Of a DNA stretch of 7,165 nt, positions 1 to 6,398 are shown one piece after another. Position numbers and translations under genes: made by a program. How positions within the stretch are numbered: position 1 is the stretch's first letter; each line of letters starts with the position of its first letter. Origin of the DNA: Candidatus Portnoyibacteriota bacterium (lineage in GTDB: Bacteria; Patescibacteriota; Minisyncoccia; Portnoybacterales; GWB1-42-6); contig JAQUNU010000036.1 in NCBI GenBank assembly GCA_028717445.1, forward strand, positions 1 through 7,165. Reading direction: 5' to 3'. The notes beneath the pieces were generated by a model. It made no database searches, was not told where the DNA came from, and was given only the letters and a program-made list of their open reading frames with translations.

Positions 1-636
1 ATAATCATCAGCTAGGGCGTAAAAATAAGGGGCATTGGGATCAGTGAGAGAATGAACTGATTTTATTTCTATTTGACGATATGAAAATTCATTCAGAAAA
101 AAATCCTTTTTCAGGGTCAGCTCGATTTTGCCAAAAATATCTTTTTTAGCGGCAAGCTGGCTGGGTTTGATTTTTGCTAAAAAAACCCAGTTGTTTGAAT
201 CGTCTTCTTCTTGGGGGATAATCGTTATCAGGGCATCATCTTCGAATAAGGCAGCAATTTGGCCAGTCTTTAATCCTGAATCGGTTATGAATTTTAGAGC
301 TCTTTCCTTGAGCCAGCGGAAAAAAAGAGATTTTTTCTCAAATTCCGGGACTAGAGGCGCCCCTAATTCCGGCAGCTGACTTAAGCTTAAAAAAGCGGCG
401 GCTCTGTAATTTTTCGGGATTAAATCGGAATATTTCCAGGATTCTTGTCTTTTTTCGATGATAAAAAACCCTGTTAGAAACAAAGAGGCGCAAAAAAAGA
501 GCAGAGCTATCAAAGGCCAAAACACGCTTATTTTTGCTTTTTTGGCTGGCGGAGGCGAATTCAAATTGAGCGCGTTTTTAATGTCATGGTGGTTCGCGTT
601 CTGGGAAATATTTATTTTTAATGGGATTTTGGGCAT
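1..636 (-). CDS. Single-pass membrane protein, DUF3352-like, C-terminus outside window (partial)
   Basis: An open frame of 212 codons runs from an ATG at 634-636 to the window edge with no stop, so the gene is truncated by the window and not necessarily broken. The product begins with about 37 polar residues (MPKIPLKINISQ...). One hydrophobic segment follows at about residues 38-60 (VFWPLIALLFFCASLF...), then a soluble region that should lie outside the membrane. That region has a pattern reminiscent of DUF3352-type extracytoplasmic proteins: a turn near IPKNYRAAAFLSLSQLPELG, then FEDDALITIIP, then a stretch shaped like an 'inhibitor or ligand value' strand (WVFLAKIKPSQL). The family match is from memory and tentative. 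The start lies 6 bp after the stop of the nucleotidyltransferase gene, with a weak purine-rich AGAAAG in front, so the two are probably co-transcribed and translationally coupled. The function is unknown. Confidence 0.8.
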   Translation of the reverse strand, partial: MPKIPLKINISQNANHHDIKNALNLNSPPPAKKAKISVFWPLIALLFFCASLFLTGFFIIEKRQESWKYSDLIPKNYRAAAFLSLSQLPELGAPLVPEFEKKSLFFRWLKERALKFITDSGLKTGQIAALFEDDALITIIPQEEDDSNNWVFLAKIKPSQLAAKKDIFGKIELTLKKDFFLNEFSYRQIEIKSVHSLTDPNAPYFYALADDY

Positions 637-642
637 ATCTTT

Positions 643-1599
643 CTATGAAAGGGAAAGTTCTTTTAAGATTCTTTCGTGTTTCTCCAGGATAGTCGCGCTT
701 TTTGAGCGCGGATGGAACATTAAATATTCGTCGGAAAAATAGATTTGATCGGCCGGGTCAGGAGTTTTTGCTATTTTTTTTTGAATCCTTTTTGTTTGCC
801 ATTTCGCCAGGATTTTTTCCAGTTTATCTCCCAGAAATCCGGAAAAAATAAACTCAAAAAATCCCCTGATTATTCCGGCCAGCCGATTTTTAGAGACAGT
901 TTCGAAATTTAGGCAGTTGGGCCAGGGATAATTTGTCAGGTACTCCCCTATCCAGGAATTTTCATTCTGAAATTTAGAAAAAACGGAACTGTCTTTTTGC
1001 CAAACAGGGATCAGGCGGCTGTATTCTTGAGCCGAATGAAGGGATCTTGGCTTTATTTCGAGCTTTATCTCCATGTCCGGCCCGGCTAGATAGCAGTTGA
1101 GGCAAGCCTTGTCTTTGGTTTTTTGATCATGTCGCCGCCAATGAGCCAAATTTAAAAGCAGCGTAATGAAGGTGCGTCCGATCCAGAGCCGCCCCGGTTC
1201 AAGCGCGATTAAAAGGTCAATATCGCTTTCTTGGTTGGCGTTGGCAAGTGAGAGAGAGCCGGTGATGCCTATCATTTTAAGGAAGGGCGTTATTTGCAGA
1301 AGCGCGGCTATCTTTTTAGCCCTTTTCCATTTAAGCTGGGAGATTTTTCCTCTTTTTTGTCTTTCCGCAAAGGCCTCTGCGCAGTTTGTCGGTTTGAAAA
1401 AATAAAATCCTCGAAATTGCCGGATATAAGGAAAAAGAAACGGACTCGTTTCGAGCGTCTTGAGAAAATGGCCGAATGTTCTGGTTCGGCCGGAACAGGA
1501 AAATTTAAAAAGCTCAATGTTGGTCAGGGGTCGGTTTAAGAGAGAATAATAAAGCATGGCCGAAGCAATGCCTGATTCCGGTTGGTTTTTGGTTTCCAT
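643..1599 (-). CDS. Winged-helix plus nucleotidyltransferase (pol beta-type) domain protein
   Basis: This 318-residue protein has a nucleotidyltransferase core. The signature is GS at 114-115 followed by DID at 126-128 (SDIDLLIAL), the usual two metal-binding aspartates. Acidic residues in DMEIKLE (175-181) are candidates for the third carboxylate. Residues 11-72 (MLYYSLLNRPLTNIELFKF...) look like a winged helix, as in a bacterial family whose members start with a similar 'ILxxLxYFDxFxyPLT' segment. CLNCYL (166-171) and the C-terminal YFSDEYLMFHP (287-297) also fit that family. No substrate can be named: relatives of this fold include tRNA, antibiotic and toxin-antitoxin nucleotidyltransferases, and no HEPN partner gene is visible. 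No Shine-Dalgarno sequence precedes the ATG. A strong hairpin ends 12 bp upstream. The next gene starts 6 bp after its stop. Confidence 0.85.
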   Translation of the reverse strand: METKNQPESGIASAMLYYSLLNRPLTNIELFKFSCSGRTRTFGHFLKTLETSPFLFPYIRQFRGFYFFKPTNCAEAFAERQKRGKISQLKWKRAKKIAALLQITPFLKMIGITGSLSLANANQESDIDLLIALEPGRLWIGRTFITLLLNLAHWRRHDQKTKDKACLNCYLAGPDMEIKLEIKPRSLHSAQEYSRLIPVWQKDSSVFSKFQNENSWIGEYLTNYPWPNCLNFETVSKNRLAGIIRGFFEFIFSGFLGDKLEKILAKWQTKRIQKKIAKTPDPADQIYFSDEYLMFHPRSKSATILEKHERILKELSLS

Positions 1600-1611
1600 G
1601 TAAATATATTA

Positions 1612-1640
1612 ACGGGAAGGCGGAATGACCACCTTCCCGT
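1612..1640 (-). terminator. Hairpin after the 71-aa gene, probable intrinsic terminator or attenuator
   Basis: Arms 1612-1620 (ACGGGAAGG) and 1632-1640 (CCTTCCCGT) are perfectly complementary over 9 bp. After one mismatch, two more pairs (1622-1623 with 1629-1630) leave a 5-nt loop. Read on the minus strand the stem begins 8 nt after the stop of the 71-aa gene and is followed by the T-rich but interrupted run TAATATATTT. That tail is weaker than in a classic terminator. The ATG of the nucleotidyltransferase gene lies only 12 nt beyond the stem, so the hairpin could also control read-through or translation of that gene. The plus strand has no T-run after it. Confidence 0.6.
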
Positions 1641-1648
1641 ACCCTTAG

Positions 1649-1864
1649 CTATTCGGCGATTATAATCACTGGCTCGTCGTCTGGCATTGTCACAGGTTCC
1701 GGTCCGTTTTTCAGGCATCTGACGGCATTTCTTGTCAGAGCATCTCCTTGGATATTTATGAGTTTTATTTTTTGGAAAATACAGCAGTGACTGCCATTTT
1801 TTGTCTCATTTTCTCTGACAAAGCGTTTCCCTTCTTCTAATTCGGAAAACTGCCACGTACTCAT
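1649..1864 (-). CDS. Small conserved-type hypothetical protein, 71 aa
   Basis: This is a short acidic soluble protein with no signal peptide or membrane segment. The visible pattern is F6-x2-L-x2-G-x2-F15, then KI at 32-33, NAV at 46-48, G54 and DD-x2-V at 62-66. It resembles small single-domain proteins that recur in Patescibacteria and phages with the outline 'F..L..G..F...K...NAV.L..G....DD..V', probably a small beta-barrel. This resemblance is from memory and gives no function. Three cysteines (27, 28, 50) are present, two adjacent, but no clear metal site. GAGGG lies about 6 nt before the ATG and an in-frame TGA lies just upstream, which together fix the start. It sits between two unrelated genes, 58 bp after the membrane-protein gene, and ends at a terminator-like hairpin. 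Confidence 0.7.
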   Translation of the reverse strand: MSTWQFSELEEGKRFVRENETKNGSHCCIFQKIKLINIQGDALTRNAVRCLKNGPEPVTMPDDEPVIIIAE

Positions 1865-1922
1865 GCCGTGCCCTCATTTTTGCGAGTGGTTGAAAGATCA
1901 GAAACCTCCAATTAATTATGTT

Positions 1923-3104
1923 TTAGAATCCCGTTGTTATCTTGTCTAGAGCGGCGTAGATTGATTCTTTTGAGGTGGTGATGAGCAACCAATTGTTTTC
2001 CCAGAGCGCGTAATCAATGGATAAGCTGCTATCCGGGAAATTGACATAACGGATGGGAATGCCGCGATAATTATTGTCATTAAAAACGGCGCCTGAAGAA
2101 TCCTGAAGGCGTTCCATAAGCATAGGTTCAAGAGTTTTGGGCAAATTCGGTTCCTCGTCTTTCAGGTAATTATTAAAAGCTGACATATCCTGGTTTCGAA
2201 TGATCAATCCCAGCCGAGTTTGGACCGGGTCGGTTTCTGATCTTTGATAATAAAGAAAAAGAGTATAATTTTCAAAAGAATACGTGTCGGCAAGAAGCAT
2301 TGTTTGGATAGGAATCTGAATATCCAGAGCCGCTAAAACTTCCGCCAAATTTAGATAGTTCCCCCCTCTTTTAACAATCAGTTGCGTGAAATGACCAGCT
2401 GGTTTTAAATCCAGGGCGGCTGTTTCTATTTCATTTCCAAGGTCGGTTTCAGAATCCAGGGAAATAATGATTTGGTGTTCGGTTGGGAAAAGAGGCGTGG
2501 GCGTCTGTTCGGTGACGGGCGGCGATATCGGAGTCTCTTCGGAATTAAACCAATAAAAGTAGGCAAAAATGCCCGAACCGATGATTAAAACAGCGACTAT
2601 AATTATGCCCACAAATCTTAGCACAGGCGATTTTGGTTTGTTGATCGCTTCAGTTCTTTGAGTTTTTGGAGGCCCGGGGGCGCGGTCCGCCTGGAGGGTT
2701 AAAGGCAACGGAGCAACGGGTTTTGACGGCGGGGATGGCGGTAATTTTTCAGCTTTAGCCGGAATCTCGGGTCGGGGCGGCGGTGGCAAAACAGGCTTTA
2801 TCGGTTCAATTGGCCGGCTTGGTTTGGCTTTTTCAAGACCGATTGGTTCTATTTCTTCTGGTTCAAAGGATAATGTTTTTTCCGAAAGAGAGGAGGCGCT
2901 ATCTTTTGGTTGGATTGGCAATCCCGAAGGAGGCGCCGTTCTTGTCTGGGGCGGCACCATTTTTTGATAAGGCAAAGAAGCCGCTGGTTTTGTTTCAGTC
3001 GGGATTTTTGGTTTGGAACCGAGGTCATCAGCCATGGTTCGTATGACCAGGTTCTCTAAAATAAGATCGGATTGAAATTTTTGGGCGGTCTTTTCTCCCT
3101 CCAT
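1923..3104 (-). CDS. Proline-rich single-pass membrane protein with extracytoplasmic domain
   Basis: The 393-residue protein has three parts. Residues 1-30 form a short N-terminal segment that includes IRTMADDL (21-28). Residues about 35-160 are low complexity, rich in Pro, Lys and Glu, with runs such as PPPPRPEIP, and are likely disordered in the cytoplasm. Residues about 161-186 are one transmembrane helix (VLRFVGIIIVAVLIIGSGIF...), then a second short Pro/Thr linker and a folded domain of about 185 residues outside. The final segment, SIDYALWENNWLLITTSKES (362-381), resembles the C-terminus of hypothetical envelope proteins common in Patescibacteria, from memory. The function is unknown, but the layout suits a protein linking a cytoplasmic partner to an envelope structure. 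The ATG has no Shine-Dalgarno upstream. An in-frame stop at 3123-3125 limits any extension. It follows pnp by 74 bp with no terminator between, so it may share that transcript. Confidence 0.85.
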   Translation of the reverse strand: MEGEKTAQKFQSDLILENLVIRTMADDLGSKPKIPTETKPAASLPYQKMVPPQTRTAPPSGLPIQPKDSASSLSEKTLSFEPEEIEPIGLEKAKPSRPIEPIKPVLPPPPRPEIPAKAEKLPPSPPSKPVAPLPLTLQADRAPGPPKTQRTEAINKPKSPVLRFVGIIIVAVLIIGSGIFAYFYWFNSEETPISPPVTEQTPTPLFPTEHQIIISLDSETDLGNEIETAALDLKPAGHFTQLIVKRGGNYLNLAEVLAALDIQIPIQTMLLADTYSFENYTLFLYYQRSETDPVQTRLGLIIRNQDMSAFNNYLKDEEPNLPKTLEPMLMERLQDSSGAVFNDNNYRGIPIRYVNFPDSSLSIDYALWENNWLLITTSKESIYAALDKITTGF

Positions 3105-3178
3105 TCGAGTTCGGCTTGAAAATTATTTTTTCCGAATTTTTGAGACCTCTTTTTTTATTCTATATCTTTTTCAGATTT

Positions 3179-5302
3179 TTACCAGTGTTTACGATCGGTT
3201 TCCGGAGAGCCTTCCGTATTTTCGGTCATTTCTTTCAGCGAAAGATTGATTCTCCCTTGCTCGTCTATGCCGATAACCTTGACTGGCGCGATTTGGCCGA
3301 CTTTAACAACATCTTCAACTCGTCTGACATGGTAATGCGCCAGTTGTGAAATATGGATCAATCCTTCCTGGCCGGGCAGGATTTCGGCAAAAGCGCCGAT
3401 GGCGATGATCCGGGTGATTCTGGCCTGGAATGTTTCGCCTACTTTGACCTCGTGCGTCAGGTTCTCTACCCAGGAAACCGCTTTTTCGGCAGCTTCCGGG
3501 CTTTTCGAAGTGATAAAGACAAGACCAGAGTCTTCAATATCTATGTCTACGCCGGTTTCATCAATAATCCGGTTGATGACTTTGCCGCCCGGACCAATGA
3601 CATCGCGAATTTTTTCCGGATTGATTTGAAGCGTAATGATCCTGGGCGCAAATTTTGAGAGATCGGGATTCGGCTGGGCTATCGTTTCATTCATTTTTTC
3701 GAGAATGAAAAGCCGCGCCTCTTTGGCCTGCAGGAAGGCGGTTTTTAAAATATCCAGGTTCACGCCTTCTATTTTGACATCCATTTGCAAGCCAGTGAAG
3801 CCATTCTTGGTGCCAGCTATTTTAAGATCCATGTCCCCGTAATGATCTTCCGGCCCTTGAATGTCGGTCAGAACTTTATACTCCCCTTTTGGGCCCAGCA
3901 CGAGCCCCATGGCAATGCCAGCCGCAGCTTGGCGGATGGGAACACCTGCGTGCATTAGAGCCAGAGATGAACTGCAAACAGAGGCCATGGAAGAGGAACC
4001 ATTGGAAGAAAGAATTTCAGAAACCACGCGAATGGTATACGGGAAAGCTTCTTTGCTGGGAATAAGAGGCGTGAGCGATTTTTCAGCCAAGGCCCCGTGT
4101 CCAATCTCTCTTCGGCCAGGGCCGCTCATGCGGCCGGTTTCGCCAACTGAAAAAGGCGGAAAATTGTAGTGCAAAATAAATCTTTTCTTGAATTCGTCGG
4201 GCTGGAGATTTTCGATTATTTGCTCGTCGGTCGGACCGCCCAAGGTGACGGCGGCCAGAGATTGCGTGCTGCCTCGTGAAAAAAGGGCTGAGCCGTGGAC
4301 GCGGGGCAGAAAGCCGATTTGGCATGATATCTCGCGGACCTCGTTCAGTTTTCGGCCATCCGGACGCAAATCTTTTTCCAGTATGTTCTTGTGGACAATT
4401 TTATCGGTTAGGTCATCGAGCGTATTTAAGGCTTGGTCAATTATTTTTTGGTCATCCGTTGCCAGGAATTTAATCATTTCTTCTTGGAGCTGGGCCATTT
4501 TTGACTGGCGGGCTCTCTTTTCGGAAACATAAACCGCTTCTTCCAGTTTTTCAGCCAGGAATTTTTCCACTTTTGCTTTAATTTCCGGTTCTTCCGGCGC
4601 AAGCTTGACTTCAGTTTTTTGAGGATTTATCTCGGCCGCGATTTCTTTCTGAAAAGCGTTGATTTCGTTTACTTTTTCTTGCGCCAAAGCGATCGCTTCC
4701 AGGGCCTTTTCTTCGTTGGCTTCGTTGCCAGCCGCTTCCAGCATGTTAATTTTTGACTCGGTGCCGGCCACAATTAATTCAAAATCCGCCTTTTCCCTTT
4801 GAACAACGGAAGGATTGAAAATTAATTTTTGGTCAATTTGGGCCACTCTGACGCAGGCGATTGGGCCGGCCCAGGGAATGTCCGAAACCGTTAGGGCAAG
4901 TGAAGCAGCATTTAAGCCGAGGATTTCCGGATCATTTTCTTGGTCATAAGCCAAAATCGTGATGACAACCTGGATATCGTTGCGTATCTTTTGATTAAAT
5001 CTAGGTCTGATGGCGCGGTCAATTAGGCGGCCTTTTAAAATAGACTCGTCCGATGGTTTGCCTTCACGTTTTACAAAACGGCTGCCTTTGATTTTGCCGG
5101 CGGCATAAAGCCGCTCTTCGTATTCAACGGTTAAAGGCAGATAATTGGACGGTTTGGCCGAATCAGAAATAACCGCCGTGGCCAGGACGACGGTGTCGCC
5201 CCAACTGGCCAAAACAGAGCCGTTAGCTTGTCCGGCCACGGGGCTGATTTGGAATTTTAAGGGCCTTCCCAGAAAATCCCGGGTAAATGTTTTTGCTTCC
5301 AT
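3179..5302 (-). CDS. pnp: Polyribonucleotide nucleotidyltransferase (PNPase)
   Basis: PNPase is the homotrimeric 3'-5' exoribonuclease that shortens RNA with phosphate, releasing nucleoside diphosphates, and can add tails in reverse. The 707 residues (E. coli has 711) show all expected parts: a first RNase PH domain (about 12-145, with GRLIDRAIRPRF at 91-102), an all-helical linker (about 235-305), and a second RNase PH domain (about 323-520). A KH domain follows with VIGPGGK at 568-574, then an S1 domain (about 620-690, GAFAEILPGQEGLIHIS). Catalytic-site residues are intact: RRE at 397-399, the GSSSMASVC segment at 435-443, and D486 and D492 in GPEDHYGDMD, at the same numbers as in E. coli. 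There is no extended C-terminal tail. It lies in a variant of the rpsO-pnp operon, 187 bp after the NYN gene. No good Shine-Dalgarno sequence precedes the ATG. Confidence 0.98.
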   Translation of the reverse strand: MEAKTFTRDFLGRPLKFQISPVAGQANGSVLASWGDTVVLATAVISDSAKPSNYLPLTVEYEERLYAAGKIKGSRFVKREGKPSDESILKGRLIDRAIRPRFNQKIRNDIQVVITILAYDQENDPEILGLNAASLALTVSDIPWAGPIACVRVAQIDQKLIFNPSVVQREKADFELIVAGTESKINMLEAAGNEANEEKALEAIALAQEKVNEINAFQKEIAAEINPQKTEVKLAPEEPEIKAKVEKFLAEKLEEAVYVSEKRARQSKMAQLQEEMIKFLATDDQKIIDQALNTLDDLTDKIVHKNILEKDLRPDGRKLNEVREISCQIGFLPRVHGSALFSRGSTQSLAAVTLGGPTDEQIIENLQPDEFKKRFILHYNFPPFSVGETGRMSGPGRREIGHGALAEKSLTPLIPSKEAFPYTIRVVSEILSSNGSSSMASVCSSSLALMHAGVPIRQAAAGIAMGLVLGPKGEYKVLTDIQGPEDHYGDMDLKIAGTKNGFTGLQMDVKIEGVNLDILKTAFLQAKEARLFILEKMNETIAQPNPDLSKFAPRIITLQINPEKIRDVIGPGGKVINRIIDETGVDIDIEDSGLVFITSKSPEAAEKAVSWVENLTHEVKVGETFQARITRIIAIGAFAEILPGQEGLIHISQLAHYHVRRVEDVVKVGQIAPVKVIGIDEQGRINLSLKEMTENTEGSPETDRKHW

Positions 5303-5315
5303 CTGTTTTTAAGAA

Positions 5316-5330
5316 GGTTCCTTGCGAACC
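5316..5330 (-). promoter_or_regulatory. Small hairpin in the pnp leader
   Basis: GGTTC (5316-5320) pairs with GAACC (5326-5330) around a 5-nt loop, 13 nt before the pnp ATG. On the transcript AAGGA, the only Shine-Dalgarno-like sequence nearby, lies in the loop and 3' arm, but about 16 nt from the ATG, which is too far for ordinary use. pnp leaders in enterobacteria carry a long RNase III-processed stem used in autoregulation. This hairpin is far shorter and any such role is speculative. Confidence 0.3.
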
Positions 5331-5362
5331 AGAAAGCTGAAAAAGAAAATAAATCATTAAGG

Positions 5363-5413
5363 CGATCCGGATCATCATAATCCCACAAGGCGGGAAATTT
5401 GGATAATCAGGAC
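5363..5413. repeat. Intergenic repeat copy A, between the NYN gene and pnp
   Basis: This stretch shares with 6009-6067 an identical 11-mer at one end (GCGATCCGGAT, 5363-5373) and an identical 9-mer at the other (AATCAGGAC, 5405-5413), in the same order and orientation. Between them GGCGGGAAATTGGAT can be aligned with GGCCGGATGAAATTCGC of the other copy with small gaps. A short stem, TCCC with GGGA, sits at the position where the other copy has a stronger hairpin. The rest of the 187-bp spacer (5303-5489) holds a purine-rich stretch just after the NYN stop on the minus strand and the small pnp leader hairpin; no convincing promoter or terminator was seen. Confidence 0.55.
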
Positions 5414-5489
5414 GAAATTCATAATCACCGAGATCGCTACGAGCTATTTTCTTCCTCTCTTTCTTGGTCTTGCTTGGAGCCAGTTTTTA

Positions 5490-5996
5490 CTATTTGATTA
5501 AATAATTTTTTGGATTGGCGCAAAGATCGATAAAATCATCGGCTGCCTCTTTTAATTTTCCTGAAGCGCTTTTGCCAAAAGCGATAACTTCAACTTGGCA
5601 GCCTGATTTGACCCTCAAGTATTCAACCAGGGGCACGAAATCGCCGTCTCCGGTGACAAGCACTACCGCGTCAAGCTTTTCGGCTTGTTCAATAGCGTCT
5701 GTGGCCATGCCAACGTCCCAGTCCCCTTTTTTCATGCCTCCCGGAAAAATCTGGAGGTCTTTGACTTTGAGTTCGATGCCGATTCTGGCCAACGCTTCGA
5801 AAAAGGCCCGTTCTTCGCCGGTTTCCGTTTTAATGACATAAGCCGTGGCTCTGATTAATTTTCGGCCGGCAACGGCGGCCTTCAAAACTTCTTTAAAATT
5901 CACCCTCGCCTGATAGAGATTTCGGGCTGAATGATACATATTTTGGGCGTCTACAAAAACGCCGACTCTTTGTTCTTTGTGTTTGATGACTGGCAT
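5490..5996 (-). CDS. NYN domain protein (LabA/DUF88 type), putative ribonuclease
   Basis: The 168-residue protein is a single NYN domain of the PIN-like fold, a family of metal-dependent ribonucleases; LabA in cyanobacteria is a named member. The expected acidic motifs are all visible: FVDAQN (14-19), KKGDWDVGMATD (89-100), VTGDGDF (114-120) and a late GCQVEVIAFG (132-141). Candidate metal ligands are D16, D94, D117 and D119. There is no membrane segment or partner domain. The gene sits between rpsO and pnp, so it is probably transcribed with them from the rpsO promoter. That context fits a role in RNA processing or decay, but this is inference from position. The ATG has no Shine-Dalgarno sequence, and a 7-bp hairpin ends about 36 nt upstream of it. 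Composition looks similar to its neighbours. Confidence 0.92.
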   Translation of the reverse strand: MPVIKHKEQRVGVFVDAQNMYHSARNLYQARVNFKEVLKAAVAGRKLIRATAYVIKTETGEERAFFEALARIGIELKVKDLQIFPGGMKKGDWDVGMATDAIEQAEKLDAVVLVTGDGDFVPLVEYLRVKSGCQVEVIAFGKSASGKLKEAADDFIDLCANPKNYLIK

Positions 5997-6008
5997 TAAA
6001 AATCGAAT

Positions 6009-6067
6009 GCGATCCGGATAAATTCTAGCTGCATCCGGATTGGCCGGATGAAATTCGCAATCAGGAC
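6009..6067. repeat. Intergenic repeat copy B, between rpsO and the NYN gene
   Basis: This is the partner of the copy at 5363-5413, with GCGATCCGGAT at 6009-6019 and AATCAGGAC at 6059-6067. It is 8 bp longer than copy A in its middle, where it carries a perfect hairpin. On the minus strand it also contains two near-copies of GAATTT(C)ATCCGG. The spacer it occupies (5997-6080) is only 84 bp, so the repeat makes up most of it, starting 13 nt after the rpsO stop and ending 12 nt before the NYN ATG on the transcript. Confidence 0.55.
6032..6050 (-). promoter_or_regulatory. Hairpin between rpsO and the NYN gene
   Basis: CATCCGG (6032-6038) and CCGGATG (6044-6050) form a perfect 7-bp stem with a 5-nt loop. 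No T-run follows on either strand, so it is not a typical intrinsic terminator. In the transcript it would lie 3' of rpsO and 5' of the NYN gene, a position suited to an RNA processing or 3'-end-protecting structure that separates expression of the two genes. The role is inferred. Confidence 0.5.
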
Positions 6068-6080
6068 CGCGTTTTTTAAA

Positions 6081-6347
6081 TTATTTTTTCAACCCCAGCT
6101 TTTTTGTCACGGTCTTATATCTTTTTTCGTCATCTTTTGAAAGATAGTCTAGAAGTTTTTTGCGCTTGGAGACCATTTTTAAAAGACCGCGGCGCGAAGC
6201 ATTGTCTTTGGGATTTTTTTTCAGATGCTTGGTTAAAAGCTCAATCTGTTCGGATAGAACAGCGGCTTGGACATCTGCTGAGCCAGTGTCTTTTTCGTGG
6301 ATTTGAAATTCCTCAATTATTTTTTTCTTTTTCTGGGTTTTTAGCAT
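6081..6347 (-). CDS. rpsO: 30S ribosomal protein S15
   Basis: S15 is a primary 16S rRNA-binding protein of the small-subunit platform. The 88-residue product carries the family hallmarks: QIHEKDTGS (15-23), LTKHLKKNPKDNASRRGLLK (38-57), then MVSKRKKLLDYL (58-69). H41, D48 and S51, which contact 16S rRNA in studied S15 proteins, are present at their usual numbers. The residue before S51 is Ala where His is common. The ATG at 6345-6347 is chosen over an in-frame ATG at 6396-6398 because it gives the standard S15 length and N-terminus (MLKTQKKKK), and because the upstream ATG falls directly next to the -10 box and would not be in the transcript. No Shine-Dalgarno sequence is evident. It heads the rpsO-NYN-pnp operon. 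Confidence 0.97.
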   Translation of the reverse strand: MLKTQKKKKIIEEFQIHEKDTGSADVQAAVLSEQIELLTKHLKKNPKDNASRRGLLKMVSKRKKLLDYLSKDDEKRYKTVTKKLGLKK

Positions 6348-6357
6348 AAAATTTTCA

Positions 6358-6373
6358 GCAAAAATTATTTTGC
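6358..6373 (-). promoter_or_regulatory. Hairpin in the rpsO leader
   Basis: GCAAAA and TTTTGC form a perfect 6-bp stem with a 4-nt loop on the transcript, ending 10 nt before the rpsO ATG. The leader from the predicted start site is about 45 nt. S15 represses its own mRNA through leader structures in several bacteria, and these differ between lineages, so this hairpin is a candidate autoregulatory element. It is AT-rich and could be chance. Confidence 0.35.
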
Positions 6374-6398
6374 GACTTTTTATTGGCTCTATATTCAA

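Noticed and set aside
3105..3178. Possible terminator and promoter between pnp and the proline-rich protein gene
   Set aside because: Only a bulged AT-rich pairing (TTCGG with CCGAA) and a TATAGA-like box with no matching -35 were seen; neither is convincing.
3861..4532. Plus-strand and other-frame open frames of about 80-114 codons inside pnp
   Set aside because: They are antisense or frame shadows of a fully recognisable PNPase with intact catalytic motifs.
5230..5385. Short minus-strand open frame with a hydrophobic start, overlapping the pnp start in another frame
   Set aside because: About 50 codons, the overlap with pnp is explained by pnp itself, and the hydrophobic start is typical of AT-rich leader DNA; no ribosome site.
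5515..5841. 108-codon plus-strand open frame opposite the NYN gene
   Set aside because: It is antisense to a protein with clear NYN motifs and has no family features of its own.
6348..6398. N-terminal extension of rpsO by 17 codons to the ATG at 6396-6398
   Set aside because: S15 proteins start at the downstream Met, and the upstream ATG abuts the -10 box so would not be transcribed.
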